Source: Nocardioides jiangxiensis (GTDB lineage: Bacteria > Actinomycetota > Actinomycetes > Propionibacteriales > Nocardioidaceae). From it: a stretch of DNA of 64,000 bases. The notes beneath the pieces are model-generated. The model worked only from the letters and a program-made list of their open reading frames with translations, was not told the DNA's origin and made no database searches. Numbering within the stretch: the stretch's first letter is position 1; every line of letters begins with the position of its first letter. Below, piece after piece: positions 1 through 7,364 of this stretch. The DNA is taken from contig NZ_JAUQTA010000001.1 in NCBI RefSeq assembly GCF_030580915.1, forward strand, positions 1,364,001 through 1,428,000, in the 5' to 3' direction. The translations under genes were made by a program, and so were the position numbers.

Positions 1-1019
1 CCCCCGACATCGCTGCCCTGATCGGCACCCTCGGTGCGAACATCGACCGGATCGTGCCCCGCTGGATGCAGCGGCTGCGCCGGGTCCACGTACGCCGCGA
101 GCCCCGCCGCCACCAGAACACCATCGACGGCAGCCGGTCGAACATCTCGCACCACTACGACCTGTCCAACGACCTGTTCACGCTCTTCCTCGACCCGACG
201 CTCTCCTACTCCTCGGCACTCTTCCCGTCCGAGGTGGTGCAGAACGACGGTCACCGGGTGGCCCTGGCGCCGGCCCCTCCCGCGGAGGACGCCAGCACCG
301 CGCTGACCGCAGCCCAGCACCGCAAGATCGACCGCCTGCTGGACCAGGCCGGCGTCGGCGCCGGCACCCGCGTGCTCGAGATCGGCACCGGCTGGGGCGA
401 GCTGGCCCTGCGGGCTGCTGCGCGGGGCGCGACCGTGCGCACCGTGACCCTGTCGCAGGAGCAGCTGGAGCTGGCCCGGGAGCGCGTCGCCGCTGCGGGC
501 CTGGCCGACCGGGTGAGCATCGAGCTGCTCGACTACCGCCTCGTCGAGGGCGAGTACGACGCGGTGGTCTCGGTGGAGATGATCGAGGCCGTCGGCGACG
601 AGTACTGGTCGACGTACTTCCGCAAGGTGGACGAGCTCCTCGCCCCGGGGGGCCGGTTCGCCCTCCAGGCGATCACCATGCCGCACGGCCGGATGCTCGC
701 CACGCGCGACGACTTCACCTGGATCAAGAAGTACATCTTCCCCGGCGGGCTGCTCCCCTCGGTCGAGGCGATCGAGCGGATCACCGCCGCCGAGACCTCC
801 CTCCGGGTCGCCGACCGGCTGTCGATGGGCGCCCACTACGCCGAGACCCTGCGGATCTGGGACCAGACCTTCTCCGCCGCCACCCCGCAGGTCCGGGCGC
901 TCGGCTTCGACGTGACCTTCCTCCGGATGTGGCACTTCTACCTCGCCTACTGCCAGGGCGGCTTCGCCTCCGGCTACACCGACGTCCAGCAGATGACCTT
1001 CGTGAAGGAGTCCCGATGA
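1..1019 (+). CDS. Cyclopropane-fatty-acyl-phospholipid synthase family methyltransferase (5' truncated)
   Basis: The reading frame is open from base 3, so the start lies left of the window. The protein is a SAM-dependent methyltransferase of the CFA/mycolic acid synthase family, which adds a methyl or methylene group to an acyl double bond at the membrane. Seen in the sequence: the family entry motif ISHHYDLSND, and the SAM-binding loop VLEIGTGWGELALRAA after a family-typical lead-in segment. The stop overlaps the next gene's ATG (ATGA), so the two are translationally coupled. In mycobacteria this neighbourhood also carries a DUF1365 protein and an FAD oxidoreductase upstream, and the same may lie outside this window. 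Exact product (cyclopropane or 10-methyl) cannot be read from the sequence. Confidence 0.9.
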   Translation, partial: PDIAALIGTLGANIDRIVPRWMQRLRRVHVRREPRRHQNTIDGSRSNISHHYDLSNDLFTLFLDPTLSYSSALFPSEVVQNDGHRVALAPAPPAEDASTALTAAQHRKIDRLLDQAGVGAGTRVLEIGTGWGELALRAAARGATVRTVTLSQEQLELARERVAAAGLADRVSIELLDYRLVEGEYDAVVSVEMIEAVGDEYWSTYFRKVDELLAPGGRFALQAITMPHGRMLATRDDFTWIKKYIFPGGLLPSVEAIERITAAETSLRVADRLSMGAHYAETLRIWDQTFSAATPQVRALGFDVTFLRMWHFYLAYCQGGFASGYTDVQQMTFVKESR

Positions 1020-2314
1020 CCACCGCCCTGCGTGCCGTGAACAGCGCACCGGCCGACAGCGGCGTGGCCGCCGAGCTCGCCCGCGGCCTGCGCCCGTTCG
1101 TCGGCGGCGACCTCCCGGTCCGGCTCCGCGCGTGGGACGGCTCGGAGGCCGGCCCGGCCGACGGCCCTCTCGTCGAGATCCGTACGCCGGACGCCCTGCG
1201 CCGCCTCCTGTGGCGCCCCGGCGAGCTCGGGGCCGCCCAGGCCTACGTGACCGGCGAGATCGACGTCGAGGGTGACCTCGACGCCGCCCTGACCCATGTC
1301 TGGGACGTCGTCCGGCAGCGCGGCCTCGGTGGCCGCCCCGGCCCGGCGGCGTTCGCCGCGGCGATCGGCGCGGCCCTCCGCACGGGTGCCGTCGGGCGTC
1401 CGCCGGCGGCCCCGGCGAGCCAGGCGCGGGTGCACGGCCGGCTGCACAGCAAGCTGCGCGATCGGGCCGTGATCAGCCACCACTACGACCTGTCGAACGA
1501 GTTCTACGGCCGGATCCTCGACGAGACGATGGCCTACTCCTCGGCGTACTGGCGGAAGGCTCCGGGCACTCCGGGCTACACCCTCGCGGACGCCCAGCGC
1601 GACAAGCTCTCGCTGGTCTGCCGCAAGCTCGGCCTCGAGCCGGGCATGACGCTGCTCGACGTGGGCTGTGGCTGGGGCTCGCTCTCGCTGCACGCAGCGG
1701 AGCACTTCGGCGCGCAGGTCACCGGCGTCACCATCGCGGCCGAGCAGAAGGCCTACATCGACGAGCAGATCCGCCAGCGTGGACTGGAGGACCGGGTCAC
1801 CATCCGCCTGCAGGACTACCGCGAGGTGGTCGGCCGCTGGGACGCCGTCGCCTCCATCGAGATGGGCGAGCACGTCGGCGAGGGCAACTACCCCGAGTAC
1901 ACCCGCGTCCTGGCCGGAACCGTCCGCCGCGGCGGCCGCGTGCTGGTCCAGCAGATGTCCCGTCGCGGACGGCACCCCGGCGGTGGCCCGTTCATCGAGT
2001 CGTTCATCGCACCCGACATGCACATGCGCCCGGTCGGCCGCACGGTGGACCTGATCGAGGACGCCGGCCTCGAGGTCCGTGACGTGCACGCCCTCCGCGA
2101 GCACTACGTGTGGACCGTCGACGCCTGGATGGAGAACTTCACCACCCACCGCGAGCACCTCACCGACCTGGTCGGCGAGGAGGTCATGCGGGTCTGGGAG
2201 CTCTACCTCGTAGGCGGCCGGATGGCCTTCCGCGACGGCCGCATGGGCGTCGACCAGATCCTGGCGGTCCGGCCCGGCGAGCCCCACACGCTGGCCCCCG
2301 AGCGAGGCTGGTGA
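1016..2314 (+). CDS. CFA synthase family protein, UfaA1-like
   Basis: A 432-residue SAM-dependent methyltransferase, second of two in a row. The ATG at 1016 overlaps the previous stop. An N-terminal part of about 150 residues precedes the conserved ISHHYDLSNEFY motif. The SAM loop is LLDVGCGWGSLSLHAA and a later conserved segment is SIEMGEHVGEGNYPEY. Length and the DUF1295 gene directly downstream match the mycobacterial ufaA1 (Rv0447c)/Rv0446c arrangement. UfaA1 is reported to make 10-methylstearic (tuberculostearic) acid from oleic acid with an FAD reductase partner. Assigning that product here is inference. It shares the HHYDLSN motif with its neighbour but is otherwise clearly diverged, so this is an old duplication or two distinct subfamilies. 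Confidence 0.9.
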   Translation: MTTALRAVNSAPADSGVAAELARGLRPFVGGDLPVRLRAWDGSEAGPADGPLVEIRTPDALRRLLWRPGELGAAQAYVTGEIDVEGDLDAALTHVWDVVRQRGLGGRPGPAAFAAAIGAALRTGAVGRPPAAPASQARVHGRLHSKLRDRAVISHHYDLSNEFYGRILDETMAYSSAYWRKAPGTPGYTLADAQRDKLSLVCRKLGLEPGMTLLDVGCGWGSLSLHAAEHFGAQVTGVTIAAEQKAYIDEQIRQRGLEDRVTIRLQDYREVVGRWDAVASIEMGEHVGEGNYPEYTRVLAGTVRRGGRVLVQQMSRRGRHPGGGPFIESFIAPDMHMRPVGRTVDLIEDAGLEVRDVHALREHYVWTVDAWMENFTTHREHLTDLVGEEVMRVWELYLVGGRMAFRDGRMGVDQILAVRPGEPHTLAPERGW

Positions 2315-2315
2315 C

Positions 2316-3119
2316 ATGACCGACCTGCTGCAGGTGCTCGCCGTCGAGGTCCTCGTCGTGGCCGCGGCGATGGCCCTGACGGCGTACGCCGCCCACCGCG
2401 CCGGGCGCTACTCCGTCGTCGACACCACGTGGGGCCTCGCCCTCGCGGCGGTCGCGCTGGTCGCGGCCCTCGGGGGAGCCTCCCTCGATGCGGGCGAGCC
2501 GTGGCGACGCTGGCTCCTGCTCGCGCTCGTCGCCGTCTGGGGCAGCCGGCTGTCGTGGCACATGCACCGTCGCAACAGCGGCCACGGCGAGGACCCGCGC
2601 TACGCCGCGATGCTCGCCGGGGCGACCCCGCTGCAGCGGGTGGTCAAGGTCTGGGTGACGCAGGGCGCTGCAGTCGTACTGGTGGGACTGCCGGTCACCG
2701 TCGCGGCGGTGACCACCGGCGGCTGGGCCTTCCTGGCTCCGGCCGGCGTGGCGCTCTGGCTGCTGGGCGTCTCCTTCGAAGCCGTCGGGGACGCCCAGCT
2801 GGCCCGGTTCAAGGCCGACCCCGCCAACCGCGGACGGATCATGGACCGCGGGCTGTGGTCGTGGACCCGGCACCCCAACTACTTCGGCGACGCCTGCGTG
2901 TGGTGGGGCATCTGGATGGTCTCGCTGACCACGCCGTGGTCGCTGCTGACCGTCGTCGCTCCCCTGGCGATGACCTACTTCCTGGTCTTCGCCACCGGCG
3001 CCCGCCTCCTCGACAAGCACATGGAGGGGCGCCCCGGCTGGGCGGAGTACGCCGCCCGGACCAGCATGTTCGTGCCCCTTCCGCCGCGACGTGCGCGGCG
3101 TGACCACCCGGAGGACTGA
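2316..3119 (+). CDS. DUF1295 domain membrane protein (steroid 5-alpha-reductase-like)
   Basis: 267 residues with about six hydrophobic segments. The C-terminal signature runs RGLWSWTRHPNYFGDACVWWG, the hallmark of the DUF1295/steroid 5-alpha reductase and isoprenylcysteine methyltransferase-like membrane fold. It starts one base after the preceding stop and ends in a TGATG overlap with the next gene, so it belongs to the same operon. Its mycobacterial counterpart (Rv0446c) sits beside ufaA1. A role as a membrane partner or NADPH-dependent reductase for the methylated or methylene acyl product is plausible from context but unproven. Confidence 0.88.
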   Translation: MTDLLQVLAVEVLVVAAAMALTAYAAHRAGRYSVVDTTWGLALAAVALVAALGGASLDAGEPWRRWLLLALVAVWGSRLSWHMHRRNSGHGEDPRYAAMLAGATPLQRVVKVWVTQGAAVVLVGLPVTVAAVTTGGWAFLAPAGVALWLLGVSFEAVGDAQLARFKADPANRGRIMDRGLWSWTRHPNYFGDACVWWGIWMVSLTTPWSLLTVVAPLAMTYFLVFATGARLLDKHMEGRPGWAEYAARTSMFVPLPPRRARRDHPED

Positions 3120-3613
3120 TGACCACCCTCGCCGACTTCACCGCCAGCACCCTCGCCGGCGACGAGCAGCCCCTCGCGGCGTACGCCGGCCAGGTCGTGC
3201 TCGTCGTGAACACCGCCTCGCAGTGCGGCTTCACCCCCCAGCTCGCGGGCCTGCAGGAGCTGCACCAGACCTACGCCGACCGCGGCTTCACCGTGCTCGG
3301 CTTCCCGTGCAACCAGTTCGGCGGCCAGGAGCCCGGTTCGGCCGAGGAGATCGGCGCCTTCTGCCAGCGCAACTACGGGGTCGACTTCCCGATGTTCGCC
3401 AAGGTCGACGTGAACGGGAAGGCAGCCCACCCGCTCTTCCGCTGGCTGACGCACGAGCGCCCGGGTCGGCTGGGCCGCAAGATCCGCTGGAACTTCACCA
3501 AGTTCCTCGTCGACCGCGACGGCACGGTGCTGGCCCGCTACGGCAGCACGACGTCGCCGGCGTCCATCGCCCCGCGGATCGAGGCGGCGCTGGCCGAGCA
3601 CCGGCTGGACTGA
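3119..3613 (+). CDS. Glutathione peroxidase family protein
   Basis: 164 residues, the usual length for a bacterial thioredoxin-fold peroxidase that reduces lipid or organic hydroperoxides in the cytoplasm. The peroxidatic cysteine is C36 in NTASQCGFT, the catalytic glutamine is Q70 in FGGQEPG, and the conserved tryptophan-asparagine pair is in RWNFTKF. There is no selenocysteine; the active position is an ordinary TGC cysteine. The start codon overlaps the DUF1295 stop (TGATG). Co-transcription with lipid-modifying enzymes suggests it protects membrane acyl chains. In actinobacteria such enzymes usually use thioredoxin rather than glutathione as reductant. Confidence 0.92.
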   Translation: MTTLADFTASTLAGDEQPLAAYAGQVVLVVNTASQCGFTPQLAGLQELHQTYADRGFTVLGFPCNQFGGQEPGSAEEIGAFCQRNYGVDFPMFAKVDVNGKAAHPLFRWLTHERPGRLGRKIRWNFTKFLVDRDGTVLARYGSTTSPASIAPRIEAALAEHRLD

Positions 3614-3628
3614 GGCACCGACCGGCGC

Positions 3629-4150
3629 ATGCAGACCTTCCTCCCCTACCCCTCGTTCGCCGAGAGCGCGGCATCGCTCGACCGGCAGCGCCTGGGCAAG
3701 CAGCGCGTCGAGAACCTGCAGATCCTCCAGGTGCTCACCGGCTTCCGCCTGGTCACCTCGGAGCGGCCGCCGGGCTCGCCGCGGGCCGTGCCGCTGCCCC
3801 GCGAGCAGTGGCACCTCGTGCCACGGAAGGTGGGCGGCTGGTCGTTCCACCCCGCGGTGCTCATGTGGACCGGCCATCTCCCGGCGCTGGGCGCCTACCA
3901 GGAGGCGATCTGCGCGGAGTGGACCGCCCGTGGCTACCGGGACACGTGTGCGGAGAAGACGGCGGTCCTGCTCGAGGCGACCGGGCACGCGCAGGGCGAC
4001 GCGGAGCTGCCGGCGTGGTTCGGCAGCGAACGCTTCCACGCCGCCCATCGCGGCACGCTGCTGGCGAAGGACCCCGACTGGTACGGCCGCTACGGCTGGA
4101 CCGACGAGCCGGACCCGGACGGACTCTGGCCGGTCACCCGCGAGGGGTGA
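3629..4150 (+). CDS. MSMEG_6728 family protein (pyrimidine-dimer glycosylase-like)
   Basis: 173 residues beginning MQTFLPYPSFAESAASLDRQ and containing RLGKQRVE near residue 25. This N-terminal pattern defines the MSMEG_6728 family, whose domain is related to T4-type pyrimidine dimer DNA glycosylases. A central HPAVLMWTGH and an EWTARGYRDT segment also fit the family. Biochemical function in actinobacteria is not established to my knowledge. It follows the peroxidase gene by 15 bases and may be the last gene of the operon. Its final codons form one arm of a terminator hairpin. Confidence 0.8.
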   Translation: MQTFLPYPSFAESAASLDRQRLGKQRVENLQILQVLTGFRLVTSERPPGSPRAVPLPREQWHLVPRKVGGWSFHPAVLMWTGHLPALGAYQEAICAEWTARGYRDTCAEKTAVLLEATGHAQGDAELPAWFGSERFHAAHRGTLLAKDPDWYGRYGWTDEPDPDGLWPVTREG

Positions 4151-4158
4151 CCGGCCAG
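4126..4158. terminator. Bidirectional hairpin terminator overlapping a stop codon
   Basis: Perfect 14-base arms CTGGCCGGTCACCC and GGGTGACCGGCCAG with a 5-base loop. It lies between convergent genes ending at 4150 and 4179. The left arm is inside the coding sequence of the + strand gene and the right arm contains its TGA. There is no U-tract on either side, as is common in actinobacteria. Confidence 0.7.
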
Positions 4159-4178
4159 GTCCTGGGTGCCCTCGGCTC

Positions 4179-5345
4179 TCAGTAGGACTTCGGCAGCCCG
4201 AGCGAGTGCATCGCGACGAAGTTGAGGATCATCTCGCGGCTGACCGGCGCGATCCGGCCCAGGCGCGAGGCGACCAGGAGGTTGGCCAGGCCGTACTCCT
4301 CGGTCATCCCGTTGCCGCCGTGGGTGTGGACCGCGACGTCGGTGGCGTTGCAGGAGACCTCGCCGCCGGCGTACTTGGCCATGTTCGCGTACTCGCCCGC
4401 GCCGAAGTCGTCCCCGGCGTCGTACAGCGCGGCCGCCTTCTGCCAGAGCAGGCGGGCCTGCTCGAGCTCGATCTTGATCTTCGCCAGCGGGTGCTGGATG
4501 CCCTGGTGGGCGCCGATCGGGACGTCCTTCCAGACCGACCGCTCCCTGGCGTAGTCGACCGCCTTCTCCAGCGCGTAGCGAGCCAGCCCGCACGACATCG
4601 CGGCGCCCATGATCCGCTCGGGGTTGAGGCCCGCGAAGAGCTGCCAGATGCCGCCGTCCTCGTCACCGACGAGCGCCTCGGCCGGCACGCGGACGTTGTC
4701 CAGGAAGAGCGTGAACTGCTTCTCCGGCGCCTTCCAGGCCATCGGGATCACCTGCCTGGAGAAGCCCGGCGCGTCGGTCGGCACCATGAACAGCGCCGGC
4801 TTCAGCTTGCCGGTCTTCGCGTCCTCGGTGCGGGAGACGATCAGGATCACCTGCGCCTCGTCGACACCGGAGATGAAGGTCTTCTGCCCGTTGAGCACCC
4901 ACTCGTCGCCGTCCCGCGTGGCGGTGGTGGTGATGTTGTGGGCGTTGGAGCCGGCGTCCGCCTCGGTGATCCCGAACGCCGCGGTCACGCTTCCGTCGGC
5001 GATCTGCGGGATCCAGTGCTTCTTCTGCTCCTCGGTGCCGCAGCGCGCGATGATCGAGCCGACGATCGCCGGGCTGACCACCATCATCAGCAGCGGGGCA
5101 CCGGCGGCGGAGGCCTCCTCGAGGACGGCCGCCAGGTCGGACATGCCGCCGCCCCCACCGCCGTACTCCTCGGGGAGGTTGACGCCGAGGAAGCCGTTGC
5201 GGCCCATCTCGAGCCACATCTCGGTCATCTTGCCGCCCTCGCGGGCCTGCTTCTCGACGAACTCGCGGCCGTACTTCGAGGCGAGCTTGCGGACGGCCTC
5301 GCGGAGCGCGACGCGCTCCTCCGGCTCGGTGAACATGGTGCTCAT
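4179..5345 (-). CDS. Acyl-CoA dehydrogenase, FadE12-like
   Basis: 388 residues, FAD-dependent alpha,beta-dehydrogenation of an acyl-CoA. Recognisable family segments are FGITEADAGSNAHN (FAD and substrate contact), DEWVLNGQKTFISG and the C-terminal THGGNGMTEEYG. The last helix reads RIAPVSREMI instead of the common GGTxEI, so this is a divergent subfamily. The ATG at 5345 overlaps the stop of the biotin carboxylase gene (TGATG). Gene order FadE-AccA-AccD-FadE-DUF1446 matches fadE12-accA2-accD2-fadE13-Rv0976c of Mycobacterium tuberculosis. It is the last gene of the operon and is followed by a hairpin terminator. Confidence 0.9.
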   Translation of the reverse strand: MSTMFTEPEERVALREAVRKLASKYGREFVEKQAREGGKMTEMWLEMGRNGFLGVNLPEEYGGGGGGMSDLAAVLEEASAAGAPLLMMVVSPAIVGSIIARCGTEEQKKHWIPQIADGSVTAAFGITEADAGSNAHNITTTATRDGDEWVLNGQKTFISGVDEAQVILIVSRTEDAKTGKLKPALFMVPTDAPGFSRQVIPMAWKAPEKQFTLFLDNVRVPAEALVGDEDGGIWQLFAGLNPERIMGAAMSCGLARYALEKAVDYARERSVWKDVPIGAHQGIQHPLAKIKIELEQARLLWQKAAALYDAGDDFGAGEYANMAKYAGGEVSCNATDVAVHTHGGNGMTEEYGLANLLVASRLGRIAPVSREMILNFVAMHSLGLPKSY

Positions 5346-7357
5346 CAGCTCTCCTCGGAGTCGGTGCTGTCGGTGCTGTCGGTGTCGGGGGCGACGACGG
5401 CGAGCACGGCGCCCGCCTCGACCTGCTGCCCGACGGCGACGTCGAGCTCGGTGACCGTGCCGGCGTACGGCGCGGAGATGGTGTGCTGCATCTTCATGGC
5501 CTCCATGACCAGCAGCGGCTGGCCCTCGGCGACCGTGTCGCCCACCGCTGCGGAGACCGCGACGACCGAGCCCGGCATCGGGGCCAGCAGCGAGCCCGCA
5601 GCGACCTGCGTCGACGGGTCGACGAAGCGGGGCGCACGGATCAGCGCCACGTGGCCGAGCGAGGACTCGACGTCCACGTGGTCGCCGTCGACGTAGACCG
5701 TGAAGGTGCGCTGCACTCCGTCCTGCTCGAGGGTGACCTCGTCCGGCCCGGCTGCCAGGACGACGACACCGTCCAGGTCCGCGGAGCGGAAGCTGCGACC
5801 GCCGTACCAGCCGACGACGAGCTCCTCGTCGCCGCGGCGGAACACCGTGCGCTGCGGCTGCGAGACGACGTTGCGGAAGCCCGCCGGGATCCGGGACTGG
5901 TACGCCGAGGCGAGACGTGCCCGCTCGGCCAGCGCGACCGCCGCGGCGAAGCCCGAGACCGGCACCGCGTCCGCGCCGCCCGTGGGGGCACCGAGGACGG
6001 CGAGGTCGGCTCCGTCGAGCCACGTGGTGTCCATCGTGGCGTCGATGACGGTCGCGGACCGAAGCAGGTTGACCAGCAGGTCGCGGTTGGTGGTCAGGCC
6101 GTGCAGCTGCGCCTTGGCGAGCGCCCCGGCGAGCTGTCGCAGCGCCTGGTCGCGGGTCGGCGCGAACGAGATGACCTTGGCGATCATCGCGTCGTAGAAG
6201 GTGCCGATGCTGTCGCCCGCCCCGACACCGGAGTCGAGCCGGATGCCGTGGCGGACGGTCTCGAACTCGGACACCACGCCGGGCAGCTCGAAGCGGGTGA
6301 TGGTGCCTGACTGCGGCTGGTAGCCGTGGGCCGGGTCCTCGGCGTACAGGCGCACCTCGACCGCGTGCCCCTGCGGCTCGCCGACGGTGACCTCGGCCAG
6401 CGAGCGGCCCTCGGCCACGGCGATCTGCAGCGCGACCAGGTCGACGCCGTGGACCGCCTCGGTGACCGGGTGCTCGACCTGGAGGCGGGTGTTCATCTCC
6501 AGGAAGTAGAAGCGGTCCTTCGCCACGTCGTAGAGGAACTCGACCGTGCCGGCGCCGCGGTAGTCGATCGCCTCAGCCGCCTGGCGGGCGGCCTCGTGGA
6601 GCGCCTTGCGGGTCCCGTCGGGGAGCGCCGGGGCCGGTGCCTCCTCGATCACCTTCTGGTGACGACGCTGCACGGAGCAGTCACGCTCGCCGAAGACGAT
6701 CGCCCCGTCCGGCGTGCCCATGACCTGGACCTCGATGTGGCGGCCGGTCTGGACGTAGGGCTCGACGAAGACGGTGCCGTCGCCGAACGCCGACGCAGCC
6801 TCCGACGACGCCTGCTCGATGACCGTGCCGAGATCGGCCAGGTCGTTGACGATGCGCATCCCGCGGCCACCGCCGCCGGCCGACGCCTTCACCAGCACCG
6901 GCGCCTCGAGACCGTCCGCCACCGAGGCGTCGGCCGCGAACTCCGCGCCCGTGAAACCGTCGAGGACCGGGACACCGGCATCCGACATCAGCTTCTTGGA
7001 CTCGATCTTCGAGCCCATCGACTCGATCGACGACGGGTCGGGGCCGACCCAGGTCAGCCCCGCCTCGATGACGGCGCGGGCGAACGCGGCGTTCTCCGAG
7101 AGGAAGCCGTAGCCGGGGTGGACGGCATCGGCACCGGCCGCGAGCGCCGCGGCGACGACCAGGTCACCACGGAGGTAGGTCTCGGCCGGGGTGTTGCCGG
7201 GCAGGCGCACCGCCTGGTCGGCCTCGCGCACGAACGGCATCCCCGCGTCGGCGTCTGAGAAGACGGCGACGGTGTCGATGCCGAGCTCGCGACAGGTGCG
7301 GAAGACACGGCGGGCGATCTCGCCGCGGTTGGCGACGAGGAGGCGGGTGATGGTCAT
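5345..7357 (-). CDS. accA2: Acyl-CoA carboxylase alpha subunit (biotin carboxylase plus biotin carrier)
   Basis: 670 residues. The biotin carboxylase half starts LLVANRGEIARRVFRT and carries the ATP-grasp glycine loop KASAGGGGRGMR. The C-terminal biotinyl domain has MEAMKM with the biotinylated lysine at about K622. The enzyme uses ATP and bicarbonate to charge biotin, and the partner beta subunit encoded just upstream transfers the carboxyl group to an acyl-CoA. After the biotin domain the protein ends in a short acidic DTDSTDSTDSEES tail made by 9-base repeats (about 5360-5393). Substrate is not readable: relatives act on 3-methylcrotonyl-, geranyl- or propionyl-CoA. The symbol follows the mycobacterial gene order. 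Confidence 0.93.
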   Translation of the reverse strand: MTITRLLVANRGEIARRVFRTCRELGIDTVAVFSDADAGMPFVREADQAVRLPGNTPAETYLRGDLVVAAALAAGADAVHPGYGFLSENAAFARAVIEAGLTWVGPDPSSIESMGSKIESKKLMSDAGVPVLDGFTGAEFAADASVADGLEAPVLVKASAGGGGRGMRIVNDLADLGTVIEQASSEAASAFGDGTVFVEPYVQTGRHIEVQVMGTPDGAIVFGERDCSVQRRHQKVIEEAPAPALPDGTRKALHEAARQAAEAIDYRGAGTVEFLYDVAKDRFYFLEMNTRLQVEHPVTEAVHGVDLVALQIAVAEGRSLAEVTVGEPQGHAVEVRLYAEDPAHGYQPQSGTITRFELPGVVSEFETVRHGIRLDSGVGAGDSIGTFYDAMIAKVISFAPTRDQALRQLAGALAKAQLHGLTTNRDLLVNLLRSATVIDATMDTTWLDGADLAVLGAPTGGADAVPVSGFAAAVALAERARLASAYQSRIPAGFRNVVSQPQRTVFRRGDEELVVGWYGGRSFRSADLDGVVVLAAGPDEVTLEQDGVQRTFTVYVDGDHVDVESSLGHVALIRAPRFVDPSTQVAAGSLLAPMPGSVVAVSAAVGDTVAEGQPLLVMEAMKMQHTISAPYAGTVTELDVAVGQQVEAGAVLAVVAPDTDSTDSTDSEES

Positions 7358-7364
7358 GGGGCCC

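Noticed and set aside
974..2317. A 447-residue open frame antisense to the second methyltransferase gene
   Set aside because: It lies opposite a gene with clear family motifs. Long antisense frames are expected at this GC content and the translation shows no family motif.
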